Below, piece after piece: positions 38,937 to 50,176 of a stretch of DNA of 64,000 nt. The translations under genes and the position numbers were made by a program. Location: positions 1-64,000 of the forward strand of contig NZ_KB904584.1 in the NCBI RefSeq assembly GCF_000380125.1. The letters are read 5' to 3'. The stretch comes from Streptococcus ovis DSM 16829. Lineage in GTDB: Bacteria; Bacillota; Bacilli; Lactobacillales; Streptococcaceae. The notes below the pieces were generated by a model. It saw nothing but the letters and a program-made list of their open reading frames with translations. It was not told the origin of the DNA and did no database searches. Position 1 is the stretch's first letter. Each line of letters begins with the position of its first letter.

Positions 38937-39770
38937 ATGGCAGTAAAGAAAATTTCTCAAAAAACCTTAACAAAATCATTCCATCATTGGTACTATGGAA
39001 ACTTGACTTGCTTCACGCAAGAACATATGCAAACCTTCGGTTACTTGGCTTCTATGTTGCCAATCATCGAAGAATTGTACGATAAAAAAGAAGACCAAGC
39101 ACGTTCTATGCAAACTTATACAGCCTTCTTTAATACAGAACCACAATTGGGTGCCCTCGTTGTCGGTATCACAGCAGGTCTTGAAGAGGCACGTGCGAAT
39201 GGTTCAGAAGAAGTAACAGACGAAACCATCAACGGACTTCGTGCAGGTTTGATGGGGCCTGTTGCTGGTATCGGTGATTCCCTCGTTGTCGGAACATTGA
39301 TTCCAGTTATTTTGGGGATTGCTATTGGCTTGTCAACAGGTGGCTCTCCAATCGGTGCGATTTTCTATACAGTCGTTTGGAATCTCTTGGCTTACTTCGG
39401 TATGAAGTTTGCTTACTTCAAAGGATACGAACTTGAGGATAAAGCGGTCGAATTTCTTGTAGGGGCACAAGGGCAAGCTATTCGTAAAGCTGTCGGAATT
39501 GTCGGCGGTATGGTTGTCGGTGCAGTTGCCGCAACATGGGTATCTGTTAAGACTTCCTTCACACTTGGTAGCGCCAAAAATCCGTACTTGGTTCTTCAAG
39601 ACAAGTTGGACTCTGTATATCCGGGTCTCCTAACTGCTTGCTTTATTCTCCTTTGCTGGTGGTTAATGGCTAAGAAAAACTTGTCGCCAATTAAAGTAAT
39701 GTTGCTTCTTGTTGTTATCGCGCTTGTCGGTGTTGTTCTAGGATTCTTCGATCCAGGCTTGTCTTACTAA
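38937..39770 (+). CDS. Mannose-family PTS enzyme IID
   Basis: A 277-residue EIID membrane subunit, unique to the mannose class. Markers are KSFHHWYYGNLTCFTQEHMQTFGYLASMLPI at the N-terminus and GLMGPVAGIGDSLVVGTLIPVILGI in the middle. Three C-terminal hydrophobic segments end the protein. ATG at 38937 is chosen because it abuts the EIIC stop and follows GAGGAGG. It works with EIIC to translocate and phosphorylate the sugar. Confidence 0.93.
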   Translation: MAVKKISQKTLTKSFHHWYYGNLTCFTQEHMQTFGYLASMLPIIEELYDKKEDQARSMQTYTAFFNTEPQLGALVVGITAGLEEARANGSEEVTDETINGLRAGLMGPVAGIGDSLVVGTLIPVILGIAIGLSTGGSPIGAIFYTVVWNLLAYFGMKFAYFKGYELEDKAVEFLVGAQGQAIRKAVGIVGGMVVGAVAATWVSVKTSFTLGSAKNPYLVLQDKLDSVYPGLLTACFILLCWWLMAKKNLSPIKVMLLLVVIALVGVVLGFFDPGLSY

Positions 39771-39786
39771 GAAAAGGAGAAATTGT

Positions 39787-40071
39787 ATGACAAAGAATAC
39801 ATGGCTTCAGGGTTATGAAGAGGAAATTCGTTACCAAAAGCATATGCTGGACAATCTGGGGAGATGGTTTTCTCTACTATCTTTTGTCGCTAGCCTCGGC
39901 GTCCTGCTCGTGTATTTCTTCCATCAGACGATTTTCCCACTCTTTCTAGTTGGACTCATCTTTCTCATCCTTGGGGTGCTTGGAATGCTAATTTTTGGAT
40001 ATGGCATTTACAAGGGAAAGAAGAATTTGTCCAAAGTTATTGACGCTTTTGAAACAAACCATTCAATTTAA
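39787..40071 (+). CDS. Small two-helix membrane protein at the end of the PTS operon
   Basis: A 94-residue protein with an N-terminal charged region (about 1-25) and two predicted membrane helices (FSLLSFVASLGVLLVYFF and LFLVGLIFLILGVLGMLIFGYGI), then a basic tail. AAAAGGAG precedes it and it lies 16 bp after EIID, so it belongs to the operon. I do not recognise a family. It may modulate or stabilise the EIICD complex. Confidence 0.65.
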   Translation: MTKNTWLQGYEEEIRYQKHMLDNLGRWFSLLSFVASLGVLLVYFFHQTIFPLFLVGLIFLILGVLGMLIFGYGIYKGKKNLSKVIDAFETNHSI

Positions 40072-40081
40072 CATTGTACAT

Positions 40082-40116
40082 AGCTATTCCCTGTTGAGGT
40101 GGGGAGTAGCTTTTTT
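40082..40116 (+). terminator. PTS operon terminator
   Basis: AGCTATTCCC (40082-40091) pairs with GGGAGTAGCT (40102-40111; one G-T pair) and is followed by T6. Confidence 0.85.
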
Positions 40117-40156
40117 CCGTCTTTTGACCTATTTTTGAGAAAATCTGTTTCTTTTT

Positions 40157-40226
40157 CTTGACTATTTTTGACCAAGTGATAGAATAGTTTTTGTAAGAAT
40201 TAGCACTCATGTAGATAGAGTGCTAA
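40157..40226 (+). promoter_or_regulatory. groESL promoter with CIRCE and CtsR-like operators
   Basis: Promoter TTGACT (40158-40163), 16 bp, TAGAAT (40180-40185). A perfect CIRCE element TTAGCACTC-N9-GAGTGCTAA spans 40200-40226 and is the HrcA site. The reverse complement of 40157-40173 reads GGTCAAAAATAGTCAAG, one mismatch from the CtsR heptad repeat, and covers the -35. Dual HrcA/CtsR control of groESL is known in streptococci. Confidence 0.9.
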
Positions 40227-40291
40227 CGAATAGGTCGGACGCTTGAAAGAAGCTCTGCCATTTTAAAAAAGAAGAATGATGGAGGTCAGAT

Positions 40292-40576
40292 ATGTTAAAA
40301 CCATTGGGCGATCGTGTGGTCGTAACATTTGAAGAAACAGAAGAAAAAACAGTAGGTGGCTTTGTGTTGGCCGGAGCCAACCATGATGCGACACAAACGG
40401 CAACAGTTGTAGCCGTAGGAGATGGCATCCGTACTTTGACGGGTGATTTGGTAGCGCCAAGTGTAGCAGTAGGGGACACTGTCTTGGTAGAGCGTGGTGC
40501 AGGAATCGAAGTTAAAGACGGTGAGGACAAAGTGTCTATCATCCGTGAATCAGATATTGTCGCGATTGTGAAATAA
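40292..40576 (+). CDS. groES: Co-chaperonin GroES
   Basis: A 94-residue Cpn10 lid of the GroEL chaperonin. It begins [11 protein letters not shown] and contains the mobile loop region ([15 protein letters not shown]) and the roof-forming TLVERGAG-like hairpin. Length is normal for streptococci. It has a GGAGG site and heat-shock control as described for the promoter. The gap to groEL is longer than usual. Confidence 0.96.
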   Translation: MLKPLGDRVVVTFEETEEKTVGGFVLAGANHDATQTATVVAVGDGIRTLTGDLVAPSVAVGDTVLVERGAGIEVKDGEDKVSIIRESDIVAIVK

Positions 40577-42325
<1,749 letters not shown>

Positions 42326-42334
42326 AAGAAAATC

Positions 42335-42367
42335 AAAGGAATGCTTGTGTGATGAGCATTCCTTTTT
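42335..42367 (+). terminator. groESL terminator
   Basis: AAAGGAATGCT (42335-42345) pairs with AGCATTCCTTT (42355-42365) and ends in T5. Confidence 0.88.
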
Positions 42368-42386
42368 GAATCACTTGCAGGATGAT

Positions 42387-42485
42387 TCAATCAATGTAGG
42401 GGTGAATTCGTAGGGAAGGTTCTTGATTTTTAGGTGTTTTTAGATAGATGGAATCAGCATGTTCGTAGAGTGATCCATTTTCCAT
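42387..42485 (-). CDS. Possible 32-residue small ORF in the groEL-rpsL gap
   Basis: An ATG at 42485 on the minus strand follows AAGGGAG by about eight bases and opens a 32-codon frame beginning MENGSLYEH and ending RIHPYID. It could be a small peptide or the remnant of a larger gene. No homolog is recognised and no promoter was identified. The rest of the 42368-42600 gap shows nothing clear. Confidence 0.2.
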   Translation of the reverse strand: MENGSLYEHADSIYLKTPKNQEPSLRIHPYID

Positions 42486-42604
42486 AGTAGGTTCTCCCTT
42501 AATTTCCTATCTCAATTTAAGACTAGTTTTACTCCGAACTAGAACTTACTGTGAGATTTAACACTTACTTGAAATTACCCATGTAAAATAATTGGAGAAA
42601 TCCG

Positions 42605-42739
42605 TTGACTTCAATGGTTAGATATGATATTATATTAGACGGTACTTTTTACTTTTGGTCTCTCAAAAGTGTACAGAGACGTGCTGACAAATGTTGCAAA
42701 AGTACACACGCGATAAGGGTTGTCACCAAACGCCTTATC
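42605..42739 (+). promoter_or_regulatory. rpsL promoter and leader hairpin
   Basis: TTGACT (42605-42610), 17 bp, extended -10 TGATATTAT (TATTAT at 42628-42633). The 140-nt leader contains GATAAGG (42712-42718) pairing with CCTTATC (42733-42739) just upstream of the rpsL ribosome site, a candidate for ribosomal-protein feedback. Confidence 0.65.
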
Positions 42740-42772
42740 AACCAAAAATAAAAAAATTACAGGAGAATGTAG

Positions 42773-43186
42773 ATGCCTACAATTAACCAGTTGGTACGTA
42801 AACCACGTAAGTCTAAAGTAGAAAAATCTAAATCACCAGCTTTGAACGTTGGCTACAACAGCCGTAAAAAAGTTCAAACAAACGTGTCTTCACCTCAAAA
42901 ACGTGGTGTTGCAACTCGTGTCGGAACAATGACACCTAAAAAACCTAACTCAGCCCTTCGTAAATTTGCTCGTGTACGTTTGAGCAACTTGATTGAAGTT
43001 ACTGCCTACATCCCAGGTATCGGTCACAACTTGCAAGAACACAGTGTGGTATTGCTTCGTGGTGGACGTGTAAAAGACCTTCCAGGGGTACGTTACCATA
43101 TCGTTCGTGGTGCACTTGATACTGCAGGTGTAACTGATCGTAAACAAGGCCGTTCTAAATACGGTACAAAACGTCCAAAAGGGTAA
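42773..43186 (+). CDS. rpsL: 30S ribosomal protein S12
   Basis: A 137-residue S12 of the small subunit decoding centre. It starts [15 protein letters not shown] and has the streptomycin-relevant loops [11 protein letters not shown] and [11 protein letters not shown], both with wild-type lysines, so a streptomycin-sensitive form. It is followed by rpsG after 17 bp. Confidence 0.98.
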   Translation: MPTINQLVRKPRKSKVEKSKSPALNVGYNSRKKVQTNVSSPQKRGVATRVGTMTPKKPNSALRKFARVRLSNLIEVTAYIPGIGHNLQEHSVVLLRGGRVKDLPGVRYHIVRGALDTAGVTDRKQGRSKYGTKRPKG

Positions 43187-43203
43187 GAAGGGAGAGTAAA
43201 TAA

Positions 43204-43674
43204 ATGAGTCGTAAGAATCAAGCGCCAAAGCGCGAAGTATTGCCAGATCCATTGTATAACTCAAAATTGGTAACTCGTTTGATCAACCGTATTATGCTTG
43301 ATGGAAAACGTGGTACTGCTGCAAGTATCGTTTACGGTGCTTTTGAACAAATCAAAGAAGCAACTGGTAACGAGCCACTTGAAGTATTTGAAACAGCAAT
43401 GGAAAACATCATGCCTGTACTTGAAGTACGTGCACGCCGTGTTGGTGGTTCTAACTACCAAGTCCCAGTCGAAGTTCGTCCAGAACGTCGTACAACATTG
43501 GGTCTTCGTTGGTTGGTAACAATCTCACGTAATCGTGGTGAGCACACTATGGTAGATCGTCTTGCAAAAGAAATCATGGATGCTGCTAACAACACAGGTG
43601 CATCTGTTAAGAAACGTGAAGATACTCACCGTATGGCAGAAGCAAACCGTGCATTTGCACACTTCCGCTGGTAA
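43204..43674 (+). CDS. rpsG: 30S ribosomal protein S7
   Basis: A 156-residue S7 that nucleates the 30S head on 16S rRNA. It begins [28 protein letters not shown] and ends [11 protein letters not shown]. It is cotranscribed with rpsL. In this genome the next gene, fusA, is separated by repeats and a terminator. Confidence 0.98.
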   Translation: MSRKNQAPKREVLPDPLYNSKLVTRLINRIMLDGKRGTAASIVYGAFEQIKEATGNEPLEVFETAMENIMPVLEVRARRVGGSNYQVPVEVRPERRTTLGLRWLVTISRNRGEHTMVDRLAKEIMDAANNTGASVKKREDTHRMAEANRAFAHFRW

Positions 43675-43701
43675 GATAGGATATTTTAGCGTTAAACAAA
43701 T

Positions 43702-44047
43702 GCTAGCCAAAATAGGGAAATTGACGCAGAAACTGTAGTTTCTAGGAAATTTTATCTTTTTGGCAGACATTTGTAGCTAAAATTCAACTAAGAACAAGAT
43801 GTGAGGACGTCAAGAAAATTCTAGGAAAAATAGGAAAATTGACGACGAGTCTTCAGACTCTAGGAAGATTTATCTTTTTTCCAAAATTTTTAGTCCGAAC
43901 TCAATTATTTAAGATACAGAGACGAAGAGAGTAAGGACAAAATAGGAAATGCGACGACGAAGCTTAGGCTTCTAGGAGATTTTATCTTTTTGTCAGTGAC
44001 TTGTAGCTCAAGTTCAATTATCATAAGATACGAAGGCGTATAAAACG
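43702..44047 (+). repeat. Three tandem ~115-bp repeats with covarying hairpins
   Basis: Units start near 43702, 43820 and 43935. Each has the core AAAATAGG...GACG, then a hairpin, then CTAGGA and TTTATCTTTTT, then a TTGTAGCTNAAATTCAA-type and AAGATACGAAGACG-type tail. The hairpin is GAAAC-TGTA-GTTTC (43729-43742), GAGTCT-TC-AGACTC (43847-43860) and GAAGC-TTAG-GCTTC (43959-43972). Stem bases change together while pairing is kept. They are not CRISPR-like and encode no protein. Confidence 0.85.
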
Positions 44048-44105
44048 CATAGTGTTTGAAAATCTGTTACCGAGTATTTCGGAAACCAAATAAATAAAAC
44101 TTAAG

Positions 44106-44134
44106 AACGGGTAGGTCCTGCCTATCCGTTTTTT
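44106..44134 (+). terminator. Terminator between rpsG repeats and fusA
   Basis: AACGGGTAGG (44106-44115) pairs with CCTATCCGTT (44121-44130; one wobble), followed by T tract. It uncouples fusA from rpsLG. Confidence 0.85.
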
Positions 44135-44143
44135 CTAAAATAA

Positions 44144-44152
44144 TGCTATAAT
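44144..44152 (+). promoter_or_regulatory. fusA extended -10 promoter
   Basis: TGCTATAAT: TATAAT at 44147-44152 with TG one base before. There is no good -35 because the upstream sequence is the terminator tail. Confidence 0.6.
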
Positions 44153-44190
44153 GGATTATAAATAAAAAAATAATAGGAGAAACAAACCTC

Positions 44191-46272
44191 ATGGCACGCG
44201 AATTTTCACTAGAAAAAACTCGTAATATCGGTATCATGGCTCACGTCGATGCTGGTAAAACAACAACAACTGAGCGTATCCTTTACTATACTGGTAAAAT
44301 CCACAAAATTGGTGAAACTCACGAAGGTGCTTCACAAATGGACTGGATGGAGCAAGAACAAGAACGTGGTATCACCATTACATCTGCTGCAACAACAGCT
44401 CAATGGAAAGATACTCGTGTAAATATCATCGACACACCAGGACACGTGGACTTCACAATCGAAGTACAACGTTCACTTCGTGTATTGGATGGTGCTGTTA
44501 CTGTCCTTGACTCACAATCAGGTGTTGAACCACAAACTGAAACAGTTTGGCGTCAAGCAACTGAGTACCGTGTACCACGTATCGTATTTGCCAACAAAAT
44601 GGACAAAATCGGTGCAGACTTCCTTTACTCAGTGTCAACACTTCATGATCGTTTGCAAGCAAATGCTCATCCAATTCAATTGCCAATCGGTTCAGAAGAT
44701 GACTTCCGTGGTATCATTGACTTGATCAAGATGAAAGCTGAAATCTATACGAACGACCTTGGTACAGATATTCTTGAAGAAGATATTCCAGCTGAATACC
44801 TTGAACAAGCAGAAGAATACCGTGAAAAATTGATCGAAGCAGTTGCTGAAACTGACGAAGATTTGATGATGAAATACCTTGAAGGTGAAGAAATCACAAA
44901 TGAAGAATTGAAAGCTGGTATCCGTAAAGCGACTATCAACGTTGAATTCTTCCCAGTATTGTGTGGTTCAGCCTTCAAAAACAAAGGTGTTCAATTGATG
45001 CTTGATGCGGTTCTTGACTACCTTCCAAGCCCACTTGATATCCCTGCAATCAAAGGTATCAACCCAGATACAGACGAAGAAGAAACTCGTCCAGCATCTG
45101 ATGAAGAGCCATTTGCAGCCCTTGCCTTCAAGATTATGACTGACCCATTCGTAGGTCGTTTGACATTCTTCCGTGTGTACTCAGGTGTTCTTAACTCAGG
45201 TTCATACGTATTGAATACATCTAAAGGGAAACGTGAACGTATCGGACGTATCCTTCAAATGCACGCCAACACTCGTAAAGAAATTGACGTAGTGTACTCA
45301 GGTGATATCGCCGCTGCGGTTGGTTTGAAAGATACAACAACAGGTGACTCATTGACAGATGAAAAAGCAAAAGTAATCCTTGAGTCTATCGAAGTTCCAG
45401 AACCAGTTATCCAATTGATGGTTGAGCCAAAATCAAAAGCTGACCAAGATAAGATGGGTGTTGCCCTTTCTAAATTGGCTGAAGAAGATCCAACATTCCG
45501 TGTTGAAACAAACGTTGAAACTGGTGAAACAGTTATCTCTGGTATGGGTGAGTTGCACTTGGATGTCCTTGTTGACCGTATGAAACGTGAATTCAAAGTT
45601 GAAGCCAACGTTGGTGCACCTCAAGTATCATACCGTGAAACATTCCGCGCTTCTACACAAGCACGTGGATTCTTTAAACGTCAATCTGGTGGTAAAGGTC
45701 AATTCGGTGATGTTTGGATTGAATTTACGCCAAATGAAGAAGGTAAAGGATTCGAATTTGAAAATGCTATCGTTGGTGGTGTAGTTCCACGTGAATTCGT
45801 ACCAGCGGTTGAAAAAGGTTTGGTTGAGTCAATGGCAAACGGTGTCCTTGCTGGCTATCCAATCGTTGACGTGAAAGCAAAACTTTATGATGGTTCATAC
45901 CACGATGTCGACTCATCTGAAACAGCCTTCAAGGTAGCAGCATCACTTGCCCTTAAAGAAGCAGCAAAAACAGCACAACCAACGATTCTTGAGCCAATGA
46001 TGCTTGTAACTATCACAGCGCCTGAAGATAACTTGGGTGATGTTATGGGTCACGTAACAGCTCGTCGCGGACGTGTGGACGGTATGGAAGCTCGTGGTAA
46101 TACACAAATCGTTCGTGCTTATGTACCGCTTGCTGAAATGTTCGGTTACGCAACTGTTCTTCGTTCTGCAACACAAGGTCGCGGTACCTTCATGATGGTA
46201 TTTGACCACTACGAAGATGTACCAAAATCTGTACAAGATGAAATCATTAAGAAAAATGGTGGACAAGCTTAA
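44191..46272 (+). CDS. fusA: Translation elongation factor G
   Basis: A 693-residue GTPase that drives ribosomal translocation. G1 [16 protein letters not shown]2/switch [16 protein letters not shown]3 DTPGHVDF and G4 NKMD are intact. Domains II-V follow, with the EF-G specific [19 protein letters not shown] and [15 protein letters not shown]. It uses its own promoter here. Codon use is highly biased, as in the ribosomal genes. Confidence 0.98.
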   Translation: MAREFSLEKTRNIGIMAHVDAGKTTTTERILYYTGKIHKIGETHEGASQMDWMEQEQERGITITSAATTAQWKDTRVNIIDTPGHVDFTIEVQRSLRVLDGAVTVLDSQSGVEPQTETVWRQATEYRVPRIVFANKMDKIGADFLYSVSTLHDRLQANAHPIQLPIGSEDDFRGIIDLIKMKAEIYTNDLGTDILEEDIPAEYLEQAEEYREKLIEAVAETDEDLMMKYLEGEEITNEELKAGIRKATINVEFFPVLCGSAFKNKGVQLMLDAVLDYLPSPLDIPAIKGINPDTDEEETRPASDEEPFAALAFKIMTDPFVGRLTFFRVYSGVLNSGSYVLNTSKGKRERIGRILQMHANTRKEIDVVYSGDIAAAVGLKDTTTGDSLTDEKAKVILESIEVPEPVIQLMVEPKSKADQDKMGVALSKLAEEDPTFRVETNVETGETVISGMGELHLDVLVDRMKREFKVEANVGAPQVSYRETFRASTQARGFFKRQSGGKGQFGDVWIEFTPNEEGKGFEFENAIVGGVVPREFVPAVEKGLVESMANGVLAGYPIVDVKAKLYDGSYHDVDSSETAFKVAASLALKEAAKTAQPTILEPMMLVTITAPEDNLGDVMGHVTARRGRVDGMEARGNTQIVRAYVPLAEMFGYATVLRSATQGRGTFMMVFDHYEDVPKSVQDEIIKKNGGQA

Positions 46273-46279
46273 TTGTCCT

Positions 46280-46308
46280 AAGACACTCGCCAAGCGAGTG
46301 TCTTTTTT
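46280..46308 (+). terminator. fusA terminator
   Basis: AAGACACTCGC pairs with GCGAGTGTCTT across CAA, followed by T5. The following AT-rich 340 bp hold the EndoS-like gene's leader: a -10-like TGCTAAAAT (46522-46530) and a small CGGTT-AC-AACCG hairpin. Confidence 0.88.
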
Positions 46309-46651
46309 TATAGTTGCCAAAATATATAAATATATTGATTTATTCCTTTGACTATAGTGACTTGATAATCAAATTTTATATATAATTGGTTTAAAATACA
46401 ACGAATTTCGGGTGTATCTATCGATTGAATATTACAATAATGTATTTATAATCTGTTTATGAGGAAAAAATGATTTGTTGTGATAATCTTCGAAAATTTT
46501 GATGAAAAACTTTTTATTTTATGCTAAAATATAAATCGGTTACAACCGAAGAAATAGTTATCATGATCAGGTATTGAGATAATCATTTAATTTAGAGATG
46601 AATAGAGAGTCGTGCTATATTAAAAAAATTACAAGTTAGAGGAGTCAATTT

Positions 46652-49600
46652 ATGAGTCAGAAATGTTTAACGAAATATGTGATGAGAATCTGTATGGCAT
46701 TGCTGGTAGTAACAGTTTCGCTTGCTCTTCCTCATCCTTTAGTTATTAGGGCTCAAGACAGCGAGGTTGTTCAAAATGAATCTGAACAAAGTCCAGAACA
46801 AATTGTTTTTGATATTCGTCAAGGATTAAGAGGGCCACTTTACGCAGGATATTATCGAACATGGCAAGATATAAAAGCAACTAAGAGTAAGGAAGCTGCG
46901 GAGGCAGATGAGCGACCTGAGACTGAGAATGAACACCTAGGGGGTGTTAATGACATGTCTAAGGTTCCAAGCGCAGTAGATATTCTTTTTGTGTTCGATA
47001 GTTATGTGCATGAGAATAGTCCATTTTGGGAGGCGTTAAGAAATCAATATGTTCCAACCTTACATCAAAATGGCACTGCCGTTGTTCAGACATTAGGAGT
47101 CAACTTCTTGAATGGAAAAGCTGGGATTTCTAAGAATCAAGAAGCATATCCAAATACAGTTGATGGGAATCGCCAGCTTGCAAAGGATATTGTGGAGACC
47201 TATGTTACAAAACGCGGATTAGATGGATTAGATATTGATGTTGAAGCGGATGATTATAATCTGGAAGCAAATAAAGCAGACGCAGATCGAGCACTAGACG
47301 TCTTTTTAGAAATTGCTAAATTAATTGGTAAAGCGGGAGATGATTCATCTAAATTATTGATGATTGACACAACTCTTTCTCCTGATAAAAACCCATTTTT
47401 CACACATTCCGCAGATAAAATAGATCTTCTCCTTCGTCAATATTACGGTTATCAACGAGGGAAAGATGGTTTTGAAACGATTGAGAAAGAGTGGTTGCAG
47501 TTTAAAAAATATATCAAACCTGAACAATTTATGATTGGTTTTTCCTTCTTTGAAGAAAATACTCCTATAGAAAAATTATGGTTTGATGTTGCGCAGGAAG
47601 ATCCGAACAATCCGAACAAAGGAAAAGAGATTGAGGGGACTCGTGCTAAATCGTATGCTCAGTGGCAGCCTCAAATAGGGGGCATAAAAGGTGGAATTTT
47701 TGCTTATGCCATCGAACGTGATGGCGTTGCTCATCCACGAAAACAAGCTTATCATCCTGGGCACCCTTCTAATAAAAAAGTACCGACAGATTATACAGTA
47801 TCAAAAGCACTGAAAGAGGTCATGCTTCAAGATAGTCGTAACCAATGCATAACTGATCAAGACATTCCAGATGCAGCCCTTCGTGCAGAAATCTTAAAAC
47901 AAGTGGGTGGGGCTCAAGGAAATTTTGAATCATTTGATGGTGAATTACTGCTTGAGAATCCAGACATTCAGTCTCTTAAAGGACTAGAAAAATTTAAGCA
48001 ACTTAAAAAACTTGTTATTAGTGGTTTGCCATCTATCACAGAGATTTCTGTGGATAATTTGCCGGCGAATTTAATTCGTCAAAAGGGTGAAGAAGATATA
48101 ACTTTTGAAGTAAGAAATATGGAAAGATTGGAAACTATTAATCTGTCTGGTTTAAATCGACAAAAACTAGATGGACTTGATTTCAATAGTCTACCAGCAT
48201 TGAAAACGATTAATATTTCCAATAATGCCTTTGATTTTTCAAATGGAAGCCAAGACTATAAGATTCTGAAAGATCTTTTGGCAAAACATGTGAACGTCAT
48301 GTTTGAAAATCAGCGCCCGGAAGGGCATGCCGCAAAACGTTTTGGACCTTCAAGAGTATCATGGTCTATAAGTACGATTGAACAAAATCTTATAGACACA
48401 TTCTTAAGAGGTGGGCAGACAATTAGTGGTAGATTACTGTTGAATGAGCATTCTTTTAATAAAATGAAGTTGGAAACGATAGAGAATCGCACATTCATAG
48501 ATCCGAATTATACGTTTGCTCAATTCAAGTTTGATTATAGTCTGTACACTGTTGAAGTGACAAATCATAATCAAGTAAAATCCCAATCTAAAAGTTTAGT
48601 TCCTTCAGAAAATGCTACCTATCATTTAGTATTTAAAGACCCCACAGGACAAGAAGTTCAGTTTGAAGATGTGGAAACGGGGCAACAAACTCCCCAAGTA
48701 GTATTAACTGTTGGTCGAGGGGAAACTGTTTTAGAAAATTTGGCCTTGAATGCAACAGTTTTGCACCATACGAGTTGGGAGCCCACGAGTCCTCTCTTTG
48801 ATGGTCAGTACAATCAAGGTGAAGGGTATCAAGTGCATCAGAATAATGCAGTTATATTCGAGTTAAAACAGCCAGGAGTTGCTAAGTATTGGAATCTTTA
48901 CAGAAGTGGCTATCATGGTTCCAAAGGGCGACTTGGGGATGTGATTCAAGCGCATTTAAGTATTTTAAATGACGAAAAAGCCTATTACAACTTACTCTCA
49001 ACCCCTAGTGCTGCATTAGACTATTTGAAGGACGAGGCGAATTGGCGACCAATAGCAAATTTTGAAAATAGTATAAGTGGAGATACAATTTCCTTACAGA
49101 TAGATGTGCCAGAGACTCGTGTTTTTAAAGTATATTTTGGACAATCGTCTGATAATTTTGGATTCGAAAGTGCCGAGTTACAAATTGTAGGTCAAAAAAG
49201 GAATGTTGGACAAGTTGGTGCTAGTCCTAAATCAGTAGTAACTACCTCAGTTATGAAAGAAGAGACTACGACTACTCAGTCAATTCCCAAAACGTTACTG
49301 ACTACCTCAGTTGAGAACCCTAAGACTACGGTTACTCAGTCAATTCCCAAAACGTTACCGACCACCTCAGTTGAGAAACCCAAGTCTGCAGTTACTCAGT
49401 CAAAATCCAAATCAGTAGTCCCTACTACCATCACGAAGCTAAAAACAATAGTAACAACTACGACCAAGTCTAATCCGAAATCAATCGTTACGACGATTAC
49501 GAAATCAAACACAACTAGTAAATCGAAAATCACTGCCAAGCCAACAACAGTCAAGGGTACGCAGAGTCAGAAAACGGTGAAGGTTTCAAGTAAATCACAG

Positions 49601-50041
49601 AAAACTACTAAGCAAACTACTATGAAACCAGTATCACAATCTGGATTGAAAGCAGTTTATCGTCTTTACCATTCAGGACTTAAAGTGCACCTTTACACAG
49701 CGAATGTGAATGAGCGAAAGGTATTAAGTCAGCGTGGATGGAAGTACGAAGGAGTCTCTTGGAAGACTGAGACAGCTAAGGGGAATCTTGTCTATCGCCT
49801 CTACCACCCAGGCGTTAAATACCACTTTTATACCAAGGATGCCAATGAATACAAGGTATTAGGAAGTCGAGGTTGGAAACAAGAAGGCATTGCGTATCGC
49901 TCGCACGGTAGTGTCCCAATCTATCGTCTCTATCACTCGGGAATTAAGAAGCATCTTTATACGAGAGATGTTAATGAGCGCAATGTTCTCAGTAAACGTG
50001 GCTGGAAGTATGAGGGAATCGCTTGGTACAGTCAACCATAA
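46652..50041 (+). CDS. Secreted EndoS-like GH18 endoglycosidase with C-terminal YRLYHxG repeats
   Basis: A 1129-residue exoenzyme resembling EndoS of S. pyogenes, which removes the N-glycan from IgG Fc. Order: signal peptide (1-34, VIRA|QD); GH18 barrel (about 50-380) with intact DGLDIDVE (Asp191, Asp194, Asp196, catalytic Glu198) and MIGFSFFEEN; leucine-rich region (about 400-545, NPDIQSLKGLEKFKQLKKL); Ig-like hybrid (about 560-690); CBM32-like domain (about 690-845, NLALNATVLHH...); a Thr/Ser/Lys linker with short TQSIPKTL repeats (851-996); three DUF5648-type repeats (999-1129). EndoS lacks the last two and has N- and C-terminal helical bundles that are absent here. No LPXTG. Confidence 0.9.
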   Translation: MSQKCLTKYVMRICMALLVVTVSLALPHPLVIRAQDSEVVQNESEQSPEQIVFDIRQGLRGPLYAGYYRTWQDIKATKSKEAAEADERPETENEHLGGVNDMSKVPSAVDILFVFDSYVHENSPFWEALRNQYVPTLHQNGTAVVQTLGVNFLNGKAGISKNQEAYPNTVDGNRQLAKDIVETYVTKRGLDGLDIDVEADDYNLEANKADADRALDVFLEIAKLIGKAGDDSSKLLMIDTTLSPDKNPFFTHSADKIDLLLRQYYGYQRGKDGFETIEKEWLQFKKYIKPEQFMIGFSFFEENTPIEKLWFDVAQEDPNNPNKGKEIEGTRAKSYAQWQPQIGGIKGGIFAYAIERDGVAHPRKQAYHPGHPSNKKVPTDYTVSKALKEVMLQDSRNQCITDQDIPDAALRAEILKQVGGAQGNFESFDGELLLENPDIQSLKGLEKFKQLKKLVISGLPSITEISVDNLPANLIRQKGEEDITFEVRNMERLETINLSGLNRQKLDGLDFNSLPALKTINISNNAFDFSNGSQDYKILKDLLAKHVNVMFENQRPEGHAAKRFGPSRVSWSISTIEQNLIDTFLRGGQTISGRLLLNEHSFNKMKLETIENRTFIDPNYTFAQFKFDYSLYTVEVTNHNQVKSQSKSLVPSENATYHLVFKDPTGQEVQFEDVETGQQTPQVVLTVGRGETVLENLALNATVLHHTSWEPTSPLFDGQYNQGEGYQVHQNNAVIFELKQPGVAKYWNLYRSGYHGSKGRLGDVIQAHLSILNDEKAYYNLLSTPSAALDYLKDEANWRPIANFENSISGDTISLQIDVPETRVFKVYFGQSSDNFGFESAELQIVGQKRNVGQVGASPKSVVTTSVMKEETTTTQSIPKTLLTTSVENPKTTVTQSIPKTLPTTSVEKPKSAVTQSKSKSVVPTTITKLKTIVTTTTKSNPKSIVTTITKSNTTSKSKITAKPTTVKGTQSQKTVKVSSKSQKTTKQTTMKPVSQSGLKAVYRLYHSGLKVHLYTANVNERKVLSQRGWKYEGVSWKTETAKGNLVYRLYHPGVKYHFYTKDANEYKVLGSRGWKQEGIAYRSHGSVPIYRLYHSGIKKHLYTRDVNERNVLSKRGWKYEGIAWYSQP

Positions 50042-50144
50042 ATATGTAGAAATGACTTTCAGAAAAGAGTTCTCAAAACGTGAATAAAGTCCTTGAGAAT
50101 CGGTTTCTAAGGATTTTAGGTGTCAGGAGTTTGTTATGAATAGG

Positions 50145-50176
50145 GTGAAGAAAACTGATCAGTTTTCTTCACTTTT
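50145..50176 (+). terminator. Terminator after the EndoS-like gene
   Basis: A perfect 28-bp palindrome (50145-50172; arms GTGAAGAAAACTGA and its complement) followed by TTTT. From here to the gap promoter at 50498 I see no gene. Confidence 0.85.

Noticed and set aside
43702-44047. Tandem repeats taken as a CRISPR array
   Set aside because: Units are about 115 bp, diverged throughout, and have no unique spacers or cas genes nearby.
49648-50041. Cell-wall sorting signal or choline-binding repeats at the EndoS-like C-terminus
   Set aside because: No LPXTG, hydrophobic anchor or choline-binding GWxK pattern; the repeats fit the DUF5648 type.
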